The notes under the pieces were generated by a model, which was not told where the DNA came from, made no database searches, and saw only the letters and a program-made list of their open reading frames with translations. This document shows positions 1 through 6,996 of a stretch of 7,416 nt of DNA, piece by piece (the stretch's first letter is position 1; every line of letters starts with the position of its first letter). The stretch is from Deltaproteobacteria bacterium. GTDB taxonomy: Bacteria > Myxococcota_A > SURF-8. A program made the position numbers and the translations under genes. The stretch covers positions 1-7,416 of the forward strand of contig JAKQSH010000211.1 in NCBI GenBank assembly GCA_029570245.1, in the 5' to 3' direction.

Positions 1-320
1 GTTTTAGTGCGATAGCTTGTCGCTCCGGCTCCGACAGGATCAAGGACAATGGGAATTCCGCGCCTGGCTGCGACACGTCCGGCCGCCAGCATGGCCTCAA
101 TCCAGTCTTCCGAAAGCGTACCGATGTTCAACACCAAAGCATGCGCCAGCGAAGTCATTTCTTCCATTTCCGGCATGGCATGTGCCATGACAGGACTGGC
201 TCCGGCGGCCAGCAGCGCATTGGCTGTAGAGTTCATCACTACAAAGTTGGTGATGTTGTGAACCAGCGGCGCAATCCGGCGCAGTTCAAGCAGGTTTTTT
301 CCGGCTTCGATTTTTTCCAT
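1..320 (-). CDS. thiM: Hydroxyethylthiazole kinase, N-terminal part (cut by window start)
   Basis: ThiM phosphorylates 4-methyl-5-(2-hydroxyethyl)thiazole with ATP, a cytoplasmic salvage step toward thiamin. The visible 106 residues are about 40% of the usual 260-270. They carry the family landmarks in order: PLVHNITNFVV (about residues 18-28), a TANALLAAGASPVM stretch, LVLNIGTL (about 62-69) and LDPVGAGAT (about 93-101). The distal catalytic region lies outside the window, so activity cannot be judged. Start: ATG at 320 has GGAAGG (331-336 on this strand) 10 bases upstream. An in-frame ATG at 326, only 4 bases from that motif, would add two residues. The gene is divergent from the PEBP lipoprotein gene. 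No TPP-riboswitch consensus is visible upstream, but a perfect palindrome lies at 342-355. Seen: motifs. Known: family function. Identification is firm; the exact start is less so. Confidence 0.95.
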   Translation of the reverse strand, partial: MEKIEAGKNLLELRRIAPLVHNITNFVVMNSTANALLAAGASPVMAHAMPEMEEMTSLAHALVLNIGTLSEDWIEAMLAAGRVAARRGIPIVLDPVGAGATSYRTK

Positions 321-341
321 CCTCATTATACCTTCCACATT

Positions 342-355
342 GATGTGATCACATC
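342..355. promoter_or_regulatory. Perfect 14-bp palindrome upstream of thiM, candidate operator
   Basis: GATGTGATCACATC reads identically on both strands. It ends 21 bases before the thiM start at 320 and lies just upstream of its likely ribosome binding site. A TATAGA hexamer directly upstream on the thiM strand could be a -10, but no good -35 accompanies it. The half-site TGTGA resembles the CRP half-site but lacks the 6-base spacer, so CRP is unlikely. A dimeric repressor site is the simplest reading; the regulator is unknown. Confidence 0.4.
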
Positions 356-440
356 TATATGAATATCGAGAATATACACTGAGACGCGCAGGATGTGCAC
401 CAAAAAACAGAATGGCCTATAAAAAGCACTCAAGATGTGT

Positions 441-470
441 TTGCTTTGGAGCGGCAGTCGGATTTATTAT
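441..470 (+). promoter_or_regulatory. Possible sigma70-like promoter for the PEBP lipoprotein gene
   Basis: TTGCTT (441-446) and TATTAT (465-470) are separated by 18 bases. The -10 matches the consensus at 5 of 6 positions and the -35 at 3 of 6. Transcription would begin near 477, giving a leader of about 35 bases that holds the ribosome binding site at 501-506. This is a pattern match only. Confidence 0.35.
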
Positions 471-500
471 TCACGCAGAGGTTAATTTCAATTCGGAAAA

Positions 501-506
501 AGGAGG
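501..506 (+). promoter_or_regulatory. Ribosome binding site AGGAGG fixing the start at 512
   Basis: AGGAGG lies 5 bases before ATG 512. It decides this start over the longer in-frame ATG at 395, which would put 39 extra residues in front of a typical lysine-rich signal peptide. Confidence 0.85.
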
Positions 507-511
507 CGAAC

Positions 512-1138
512 ATGAAAAAAGTCAGAATCGTCATGCTGTCTCTGTTGATTCTATGTATTTCACTTATTGGAATAATAAATTGTGGCGCCGGCTCCGGCAA
601 AGAAGAAGGCGGAGATGAAACTGGTTCCGGTGATATCGACAGCGTCGCCGAAAAGTTTGCAATTACATCCTCCGCATTCTCTGATGGCGGAAAAATTCCT
701 CTGAAATACTCCTGCGGAGCCGAGTCGAATTATAAAAAGCCTTCACTGCCGCTGTCATGGAGCGGAGTTCCGGCTGGGACAAAAAGTTTTGTGCTGTTGT
801 TCGACGATCTGCACGAGGTGGCCGACGGCTGGGTGCACTGGCTTGTCATCGACATTCCGGCGACTGCAAAATCTCTTGCAGAAGGAGCAGGCGGAAAATC
901 CATGCCGTCAGGCGCAAAAGAGTTGAAAAACAGCTGGGGCGAAAGTGGTTACGGCGGCCCCTGCCCTCCTCCGCCAACCGGCAAACACACCTACCGCCTG
1001 CAATTGTTTGCAATGCCGGATGCGGAAACATCGCTTTCTTTCGATGGTCGCAACGGGCGCCAGATCAGTGAGATGCTCAAGTCCAATGCTCTCGGTATAG
1101 CCACAATTACCGGAACATACGACAGATCGGCGAAATAG
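512..1138 (+). CDS. YbhB/YbcL-family (PEBP, Raf kinase inhibitor-like) predicted lipoprotein
   Basis: This 208-residue protein has a phosphatidylethanolamine-binding-protein fold by motif. Seen in order: CGAESNYKKPSLPLSW (68-83), matching the usual cysteine-led block ending PPLSW; FVLLFDDL (93-100); GWVHWLVIDIPA (106-117) with the conserved VHW; and GYGGPCPPPPTGKHTYRLQLFAMP (146-169), the hallmark GGPCPP block. The N-terminus is a signal peptide: MKK, a hydrophobic stretch over 8-22, then IINC with Cys24 as the likely lipidated residue and a Gly/Glu-rich linker over 25-45. Asn before the cysteine is atypical, since Gly, Ala or Ser is usual. Gly at +2 would not signal inner-membrane retention. 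Family members bind small anionic ligands; the role of the bacterial proteins is mostly unknown. The aspartate-proline of the common DDPDAP motif is replaced by DDLHEVAD. The gene stands alone, divergent from thiM and convergent with the ATPase gene. Confidence 0.9.
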   Translation: MKKVRIVMLSLLILCISLIGIINCGAGSGKEEGGDETGSGDIDSVAEKFAITSSAFSDGGKIPLKYSCGAESNYKKPSLPLSWSGVPAGTKSFVLLFDDLHEVADGWVHWLVIDIPATAKSLAEGAGGKSMPSGAKELKNSWGESGYGGPCPPPPTGKHTYRLQLFAMPDAETSLSFDGRNGRQISEMLKSNALGIATITGTYDRSAK

Positions 1139-1176
1139 AAGCTTCGTTTCATCCTGCCTTTCTGAGGAGGGGACCG

Positions 1177-2934
1177 TCAGACGTTATAGTTCAGCCGCAG
1201 ACACTCATCCAGTGCGATTTCGCCCTGTTTGGCTTTTTTCAGTGCGGCGTCCCGCAGAGTCATCATTCCCTGGCGCAATGCCAATGAGCGGATTGTAACG
1301 ACCGGCGAGCGTTGCAGAATACGGTCGCGGATGCCTTTTGTTATAACCATAACCTCATATATTCCTGTAACGCCCTTATAACCTGTAAATGCACAGTTTT
1401 TGCAGCCCTCCCCCGCGTAAAACTTGTAGTTGTCTACTTCTATCGGGCGCAGTCCGGCGGTGAGTTGATCCCGTATTGTCGGATAAACTCTTTTGCGGCA
1501 GCTTGGGCATATTTTGCGTACCAGGCGTTGCGAGACAACCAGCGAAATCGCAGGAGCCAGCAGATATGGCTCCACTCCCAGGTCAAGCATGCGTGAAACC
1601 GCCGAGGCGGTGTCGTCGGTGTGTACGGTTGAGATAATGAGGTGTCCGGTAAGAGATGCCCGCACAGCTATTTCCGCCGTTTCCGGGTCGCGGATTTCTC
1701 CCACCAGCACCACGTCCGGGTTCTGCCGCAGCAGATGCCGCAGAATTCCGGCATAGGTCATGCCGGTTTTTTCCTGAATCTGTATCTGACCTATGCCGTG
1801 AGTGATGTATTCGACCGGGTCTTCGATGGTCATTATGTTGCGGGTCATGTCGTTGATATCATTCAACATCGAATAAAGAGTGGTGGTTTTTCCCGATCCC
1901 GTCGGGCCGGTAATCAGAATTATGCCGCGCGGACTTGTCAGCACCCTTTTGAAAGTCTCTATGTCTTTGTCTTCCATGCCCAGCGATTCCAGTTTGTGTT
2001 CGACACCGCCGGAATCCAGCAGGCGTATGGCGATGCGCTCTCCGAAATGAGTAGGAATGCAGGCCACACGCAGGTGAACCGGTCTATTTATCTTTTCGTG
2101 CGAAAGCTCAATACGGCCTTCCTGCGATGCACGATGTTCTGAAATGTCCATGTTGGCCAGAATCTTCACTCTCGAAACGAGCGGCTTGTAAAGGTTGTCA
2201 CTCATTTCACAGACCGGGTAGAGCGTTCCGTCTATTCTGAAGCGCAGCACGACGCTTTCACGCCAGGGGTCCATGTGGATGTCCGACACCTTGTAGTTGA
2301 CCGCCTGCAGAAAAACCGCATCCAGAAACTGCGGAATGTTGCGTTCGTTCACACGCGGCAGCATCGCTTCAAGCCCGATCTGCTGACGCAGCTTGTTCTC
2401 GCGGTCTTCCACTTCTTCTTCCGGGTTGTCGTTATAGAATTTCTTCCACAGCAGTCTCAATCCGCGCGGGTCGATCTGCAATGGTGTAATATCCACATTC
2501 GCAACGAAGCGCAGTTCGTGAAGTGCGTTCAGGTCGCGCGGGTCCAGCATGGCAACGCTGAGTTGCTTGCCGCCCTTGTTGACATCCATGCGTATGGGCA
2601 TAAGCTGATGTTCCTTGCAGAAATTCAGCGTATATTTCTGCAGCAGCGATACATCAACCATGCTTTCTAGGTCTTCAGCTTCTCTTTCTTCCACGTCTGA
2701 ATCCGACTCGCGGTTGCGTCGGGGAACGCATTCCATCAGCGTGTCAATGACGTGTTTCTCTTCGCAATAGCCGAGGTCCATAAGCATGCGCCCCAGCGGC
2801 TGATTCGAGCCGCGCTGCACTTTCAGTGCGAATTCAAGCTGCTCGCGCGTGATGTGCTTGCGCTCTATCAGCATTTCACCGAGAAGACTGCGTTTCGGTC
2901 TGGCCCCTGCTTCAACATCGCCGACGATTGACAT
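1177..2934 (-). CDS. GspE/PilB-family type II secretion / type IV pilus assembly ATPase
   Basis: This cytoplasmic hexameric ATPase family powers pseudopilus or pilus extension. The 585-residue protein is complete and of normal length. Seen in order: an N-terminal GspE/MshEN-like domain (about 15-75) with two LGxxL repeats 29 residues apart; a second N-terminal domain (about 95-170); the SDIHMDP block (217-223); Walker A GPTGSGKTT (343-351); the Asp box around TIEDPVEY (369-376); Walker B VVLVGEIRD (408-416); the His box GHLIISTVHTDD (430-441); and a zinc tetracysteine, CPSC at 476-479 and CKNC at 511-514. The tetracysteine is typical of assembly ATPases and absent from PilT. Start: ATG 2934 has GAGGGG 9 bases upstream. 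An in-frame ATG at 2973 adds 13 residues but lacks a ribosome binding site. No pilC/gspF, pilT or pilin gene is adjacent, so GspE and PilB cannot be told apart here. Confidence 0.95.
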   Translation of the reverse strand: MSIVGDVEAGARPKRSLLGEMLIERKHITREQLEFALKVQRGSNQPLGRMLMDLGYCEEKHVIDTLMECVPRRNRESDSDVEEREAEDLESMVDVSLLQKYTLNFCKEHQLMPIRMDVNKGGKQLSVAMLDPRDLNALHELRFVANVDITPLQIDPRGLRLLWKKFYNDNPEEEVEDRENKLRQQIGLEAMLPRVNERNIPQFLDAVFLQAVNYKVSDIHMDPWRESVVLRFRIDGTLYPVCEMSDNLYKPLVSRVKILANMDISEHRASQEGRIELSHEKINRPVHLRVACIPTHFGERIAIRLLDSGGVEHKLESLGMEDKDIETFKRVLTSPRGIILITGPTGSGKTTTLYSMLNDINDMTRNIMTIEDPVEYITHGIGQIQIQEKTGMTYAGILRHLLRQNPDVVLVGEIRDPETAEIAVRASLTGHLIISTVHTDDTASAVSRMLDLGVEPYLLAPAISLVVSQRLVRKICPSCRKRVYPTIRDQLTAGLRPIEVDNYKFYAGEGCKNCAFTGYKGVTGIYEVMVITKGIRDRILQRSPVVTIRSLALRQGMMTLRDAALKKAKQGEIALDECLRLNYNV

Positions 2935-2943
2935 TAAAACTTT

Positions 2944-2949
2944 CCCCTC
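2944..2949 (-). promoter_or_regulatory. Ribosome binding site GAGGGG favouring the ATPase start at 2934
   Basis: On the minus strand GAGGGG is followed by 9 bases and then ATG 2934. The upstream in-frame ATG at 2973 is preceded by a pyrimidine-rich stretch with no comparable motif. Confidence 0.6.
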
Positions 2950-3000
2950 ACATGCAAACTGCTTTTCTGGCATAAGAACCGGAATCCGATTTAGTTTTTT

Positions 3001-3029
3001 ATTATATCTTGCTATTGCAGCGGAAACAA
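3001..3029 (-). promoter_or_regulatory. Sigma70-like promoter for the GspE/PilB ATPase gene
   Basis: On the minus strand TTGTTT (3029-3024) and a consensus TATAAT (3006-3001) are separated by 17 bases. Transcription would start near 2994, leaving a leader of about 60 bases to the ATG at 2934. The perfect -10 and ideal spacing make this convincing; the -35 matches at 3 of 6 positions. Confidence 0.6.
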
Positions 3030-3076
3030 ATTCTATATTGCCACCTGTTCCTGTATCGCCTGTCTATGTCTGGAAG

Positions 3077-3105
3077 TTGACAGAGCCTGCCGTTGATTCT
3101 AATAT
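3077..3105 (+). promoter_or_regulatory. Sigma70-like promoter for the SGNH hydrolase gene
   Basis: A perfect TTGACA (3077-3082) is followed after 17 bases by TAATAT (3100-3105), which matches TATAAT at 4 of 6 positions. The start of transcription would be near 3112, about 53 bases before the TTG start codon. It is back to back with the ATPase promoter, with 47 bases between the two -35 elements. Confidence 0.55.
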
Positions 3106-3164
3106 TAAAACAGAACGTGGCAGAACAAAGACAATAAACGCCGTGATTCCGTCAGGTTACCAAA

Positions 3165-4751
3165 TTGATAAAAATATTGATCCGCATCGCAACAGTCGGC
3201 CTGTTTTTTCTTGTCCTCATAGAGTTATTCATGCAACTGTTGCATGTCTTCAATCCATATGAAAGAAACCACGATTTCAAGCCTGCAACTGAAGGCGGAC
3301 TGCGAATTTTATGCATCGGGGATTCTTTCACTTTCGGAGTCGGAGCCCCGGAAGGCGAATCCTATCCCGATCATCTGCAGCGTATGCTCGGCGATTCCGG
3401 CACAGTAATCAATACCGGCTGGCCGGGCGCGAATTCAGCCATGCTGCTTAAGAAACTGCCGCAATGGCTTGAGCAGTACAGACCCGATTATGTATTCGTG
3501 CTGGCAGGACGCAACAATACTTACAATTCCACAGACAGCGAGTATCTGCAAAATCTGTATGCTTCAGGTAATCACGAGATGCTTATGTCTGATTACGATA
3601 GCGCGTTGTTTTACCTGAATAAAATATTGTGGCACAGCGCTCTGTACAGGTTTGTCAAATGGGCTGCGGCTCAAAACCCGTCTTCGCGGTATGCCGGTGG
3701 AAGAATTCCGGCGCATATTTCCCGGCTTGGCAGTAGAACAATCGAAAACGCTTTGTCTGAGCCATCCCGGAGCAATGAGGATAACGAACGGCGCCTGCAG
3801 AAACTCAGTGCTGCCGAGAAAGCCGTTTGCGAAAGCGATGATATCGCCGAGTCTGTTAACCTTGTGACAGAGGTGCTGTCGGATGTGCGTTCCGCCTCCG
3901 ATCTGTCCGGAAGCCACATCAAAGTTTTTCTCTGGCTTAAAGAACACACAACAGAGAAACAGCTTGCAGCTTTGGAAGCGACACTGCGCCGCAGGCTGAC
4001 TCCTGAGGAATTCAGTCTCTTTTTCGAAATACCGGCGAAACTCGACAAAAACGAGCGTCTTATAAGGGATTGGTTGTGGCATGACTGGGAACAGATGCAT
4101 CAAATCTGTCTCGACAGCGGAACTCGGATGGTGCTGCTGGATTATCCTTTCTCGTCGTTATGGAGCGCCGCAGTTCCATTTTCGGTTTCCAATAAAATTC
4201 CCTTTCTCGATACCGGTATGCCTGACTGGAAGAAGTACGAAGACAAGCCGACAGGCCACCTTACTTCCGAAGGATACAGGCTGTTTGCGGAAAAAATTCT
4301 GACCGAGGCCGTGCGACTCGGTCTGATTCAAAACGGCAACACTGGAATCCTTGAACGTAATTCGCTTTTATCGGATAAGAAATCTCTCCGGGACATGCCG
4401 GAAAAATTCATGCCATGGCGGGAGCGCGAAGAAATCCAGGTTCTTGCTGCCTGCCTGAAAAAGTTGAACATTCCCGGCCTATCTCTGTTGCCTGGCGGTG
4501 ATTCGGGAGATATTACAATTGAGCTCATTGTAAATTCGTCCACACCAGTTTTACTGAAGGCATACTGGTGCAATCAGAACCAATACTACCGGAAAATCGG
4601 TTCGGTTTGCTTCGCTATTGCCGAATCGGCTCAACAGGTTGGAAATATTGAGCAGAATCTCTCTGATTTCTTCCAGTCTGAAGAAATGAAAATCATAGAG
4701 AAATGCGAAAGGCTCCCATTAACTACAGAAAGTCCGGCGCATTCTGAGTAA
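3165..4751 (+). CDS. Membrane-anchored SGNH/GDSL hydrolase-like protein
   Basis: This 528-residue protein is likely anchored in the inner membrane by a signal anchor (about 5-27, basic residues K3 and R7 before it) with the rest in the periplasm. Seen: block I IGDSFTFGVG (51-60) with nucleophile Ser54; block II NTGWPGANS (83-91) with Gly88; block III LAGRNNTYN (113-121) with Asn117; and block V TGHLTSEGYRLFAEKI (363-378) with His365. The usual Asp two or three residues before the His is missing; Asp360, five residues before, is the nearest. An insert of about 200 residues, with a charged, probably helical core, separates blocks III and V. The last 120 residues match nothing I recognise. Start: TTG 3165, with AGG 8 bases upstream; a stop at 3144-3146 excludes longer forms, and ATG at residue 23 would lose the anchor. 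TTG 3177 is an alternative. The family hydrolyses or transfers acyl esters; the substrate here is unknown. Confidence 0.8.
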   Translation: MIKILIRIATVGLFFLVLIELFMQLLHVFNPYERNHDFKPATEGGLRILCIGDSFTFGVGAPEGESYPDHLQRMLGDSGTVINTGWPGANSAMLLKKLPQWLEQYRPDYVFVLAGRNNTYNSTDSEYLQNLYASGNHEMLMSDYDSALFYLNKILWHSALYRFVKWAAAQNPSSRYAGGRIPAHISRLGSRTIENALSEPSRSNEDNERRLQKLSAAEKAVCESDDIAESVNLVTEVLSDVRSASDLSGSHIKVFLWLKEHTTEKQLAALEATLRRRLTPEEFSLFFEIPAKLDKNERLIRDWLWHDWEQMHQICLDSGTRMVLLDYPFSSLWSAAVPFSVSNKIPFLDTGMPDWKKYEDKPTGHLTSEGYRLFAEKILTEAVRLGLIQNGNTGILERNSLLSDKKSLRDMPEKFMPWREREEIQVLAACLKKLNIPGLSLLPGGDSGDITIELIVNSSTPVLLKAYWCNQNQYYRKIGSVCFAIAESAQQVGNIEQNLSDFFQSEEMKIIEKCERLPLTTESPAHSE

Positions 4752-4754
4752 CTT

Positions 4755-6908
4755 TTATCTGCATGGTATGGCTTTATTGTCCCGTTCTTTCAGATCGACT
4801 CCGATAGCCAGTTCTCTTGCTGCATCCGAAACCGCGCCTATTTTTGCCGCGAAATCGTTTTTCAGATGTATGTCCTCGTCGTTTACATAATGCACATCCA
4901 GTATGTTGTGAGTTTCGTAACCGGTTCTCAGGTAGTTCATTTCACTCAGGCAGCGGTTCCAGCCTTCAAGCCAGTATCGCAGTTTCTCATGCCTGGCTCG
5001 ATCCTCGCCGACATGCACCAGCAGGTCGATGTCGCTGCATGCGTTGGCCGTAGCGTTTTTTGTGCTGCCGAAAACGTACATGCCTTTGACGTCGAAATCC
5101 TGCGGATCAATTGAAGCTGCGATGCGTTCGGCCATGCGCAGTCTCCATATCCAGTGTTCGTCGCGCGATTGATTCTCGAACTGCTCACGCAGATGAATTG
5201 GAATTACGTTGACGCTGCCACTGTCGGAACCAAGAAGCGCCATGGCCCGGCATTCGTTGCCGTTCATAAGAATGCGCATAGTCTGGCCGCTGTAGGAGCC
5301 TGGAATGTCGATGACCTTGATGGTTGAAGACAGATATTCGTATTCCGGCAGCAGTCGTCCCAGAATGTTGGGCGAATTGTTGAGAAAATCGCTGTTGAAC
5401 AGCGCGTCCTGATCGTCCGGGTAAAGCGGCAGATAATGAATGCCGGCTTCCACCAGGTCTTGAAAGAAGTGCGTTCCGAAGCTCAGGTCCGGCAGATAAC
5501 TACCTTTTCGGAATCCTACTTCAATAAGCGCCGCTGTGTTGTTGATATCGGAATAAGTAACGTTGACTCCGAGTTTTATGTCGCCGCGACTTCCCCAGCG
5601 TCCGGGTCCCATAAGTATGAACTGTCGTTTGGGCAGGACATTATTGAGTTTGCCGACCGCCAGTCCCACAGCTTGCAGGTCTTCCAGTTTTTCCAGCCTG
5701 TCATACTCCGGCGGCGACACGTAAACGACGTGGGAAATATTGTCGATGAAGCCGTCCGTTATGTGCCGGTTGGCTGTGAAAACAATTTTCTCCGGGCTCA
5801 CATCGGTGGGAATCTCGACCGATTTAATGTTCTTTATTGAGCTTTGCGGGCGACATTGCAGCAGATAGAAATCCTTTTCATCTGCGGCGAATTCTATATC
5901 GACCGGAAGCCCCAGATGGTCTTCAAGAACTTTTATGACAGTGCGGACTTTGTCGATGAAATCTGTGCGGTTCAGAAGGCGGTCGAAGTTTGCGATCAGC
6001 TGTTCGTTCTCGTGGTCGAAAAACGCCGAAGGTTCGCTCAACATGCCGTTCCGGTATATCGAGAAAACATCTTTTACACGCGGATATTCGTTGCCGTGGG
6101 CTTTGATGAGATCGTCTATCAGCATCGTCTCGATGGAATTCGTTTCAAGATTAATCACGTCGATGTACTTGGGCGAATAGCGCAGAATGTCTTCGTTGGT
6201 TACGTTTACTCTAAGATTCGGCTGGCCCGGAGCCACCAGCACCGGATAATCGTCGCTGACACGATCCACTGCGCGGGTTCCGAGTCCGGGCACCAGACGC
6301 AAAAGTCCGTCCTCTCTTCTGATGCGCGGCGACCAGCGGAATTCGTTGTTGCTGAAGCCTACGCCTGCGAAGGCCGGACACAGATATTTCCCGCCGATGC
6401 GTGTTCCTACAACTTCCTGAATCATAATGCCCATCTCTTCCTGAAAATCCAGCAGGCCGCGCTCGATGCGATATTCGATCGGATCAGGGCTGAACATGGA
6501 TGAATACACTTCGGCTATTGCATCAAGCAAAGCTTCCAGCCGCTGCTGTTTTGTACCCTGATTCGCAATGAAAAGACTTTTGTATTTGCCGCTGAAGGCC
6601 GCGCCGATGCTGTCTTCCAGCAGGCTTGATGAGCGCACGATAAGCGGGCGTTCTCCGAAGTCGTCCAGGGCCATTGAAAGCCCCTGAACCATTTCCGGAG
6701 AAAAAGGCGAGTTCTTGAATATCTGAACGACGTTGGGATACTCGAAGCGGATGCGGTCAACGTCGCGGTATTTGTGCTCAAGCAGCTCTTCCATGTGATT
6801 ATAGTGGATGAAGTCGATTACACCGTCCGAGGCGATATACCAGGTTTTCGGGCTTTTGATGCCCTGGAGTTTTTCGTGGTGTTCGGCGACATCCTTTATT
6901 ATCTGCAT
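4755..6908 (-). CDS. PEP/pyruvate-binding (PEP synthase N-terminal type) protein with C-terminal nucleotidyltransferase domain, 3' part
   Basis: This reading frame gives 717 residues from ATG 6908, but that ATG is probably internal. The frame stays open and conserved-looking back to 7055, including GRLGGKSAGLF just before it, the glycine-rich block that opens this ATP-grasp domain. Seen in order: VRSSSLLEDSIGAAFSGKY (91-109), MIQEVV (162-167), LVPGLGTRAVDR (205-216) and DIEFAADEKDFYLLQCRPQS (337-356), which close the PEP/pyruvate-binding domain. A middle region (about 360-600) with LMGPGRWGSRGD (432-443) is unassigned. A nucleotidyltransferase core follows: FGSTKN (613-618), DID (626-628) and a third possible acidic residue, Asp671. 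The phosphohistidine and PEP-barrel domains of PEP synthase are absent, so it cannot perform that whole reaction. Substrate and role are unknown. Its stop lies 3 bases from that of the convergent SGNH gene. Confidence 0.85.
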   Translation of the reverse strand: MQIIKDVAEHHEKLQGIKSPKTWYIASDGVIDFIHYNHMEELLEHKYRDVDRIRFEYPNVVQIFKNSPFSPEMVQGLSMALDDFGERPLIVRSSSLLEDSIGAAFSGKYKSLFIANQGTKQQRLEALLDAIAEVYSSMFSPDPIEYRIERGLLDFQEEMGIMIQEVVGTRIGGKYLCPAFAGVGFSNNEFRWSPRIRREDGLLRLVPGLGTRAVDRVSDDYPVLVAPGQPNLRVNVTNEDILRYSPKYIDVINLETNSIETMLIDDLIKAHGNEYPRVKDVFSIYRNGMLSEPSAFFDHENEQLIANFDRLLNRTDFIDKVRTVIKVLEDHLGLPVDIEFAADEKDFYLLQCRPQSSIKNIKSVEIPTDVSPEKIVFTANRHITDGFIDNISHVVYVSPPEYDRLEKLEDLQAVGLAVGKLNNVLPKRQFILMGPGRWGSRGDIKLGVNVTYSDINNTAALIEVGFRKGSYLPDLSFGTHFFQDLVEAGIHYLPLYPDDQDALFNSDFLNNSPNILGRLLPEYEYLSSTIKVIDIPGSYSGQTMRILMNGNECRAMALLGSDSGSVNVIPIHLREQFENQSRDEHWIWRLRMAERIAASIDPQDFDVKGMYVFGSTKNATANACSDIDLLVHVGEDRARHEKLRYWLEGWNRCLSEMNYLRTGYETHNILDVHYVNDEDIHLKNDFAAKIGAVSDAARELAIGVDLKERDNKAIPCR

Positions 6909-6996
6909 CGCGACGAAAAGACCGGCGCTTTTTCCGCCCAGTCGCCCGTTCGAACGCGCCGGGTATACCAGATGGCGTGTCAGATCGTAAAAATCA

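Noticed and set aside
342..355. CRP binding site reading of the TGTGATCACA core
   Set aside because: CRP sites need a 6-base spacer between TGTGA and TCACA; here the half-sites abut.
321..511. TPP riboswitch expected upstream of thiM
   Set aside because: The only CTGAGA (about 380) is on the strand opposite to thiM, and no matching GGATAATGCC-like partner block is visible on either strand.
395..511. Longer start (ATG 395) for the PEBP gene
   Set aside because: It has no ribosome binding site and would bury the signal peptide 39 residues inside; ATG 512 has AGGAGG 5 bases upstream.
1139..1176. Bidirectional terminator between the PEBP and ATPase genes
   Set aside because: Only a loopless GAAGCTTC and weak 4-base pairings are present, with no stable stem and no T run.
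2849..3262. 137-residue plus-strand open frame across the ATPase 5' end and the intergenic region
   Set aside because: It overlaps both promoters and the SGNH start, lacks recognisable motifs and starts inside the opposing gene.
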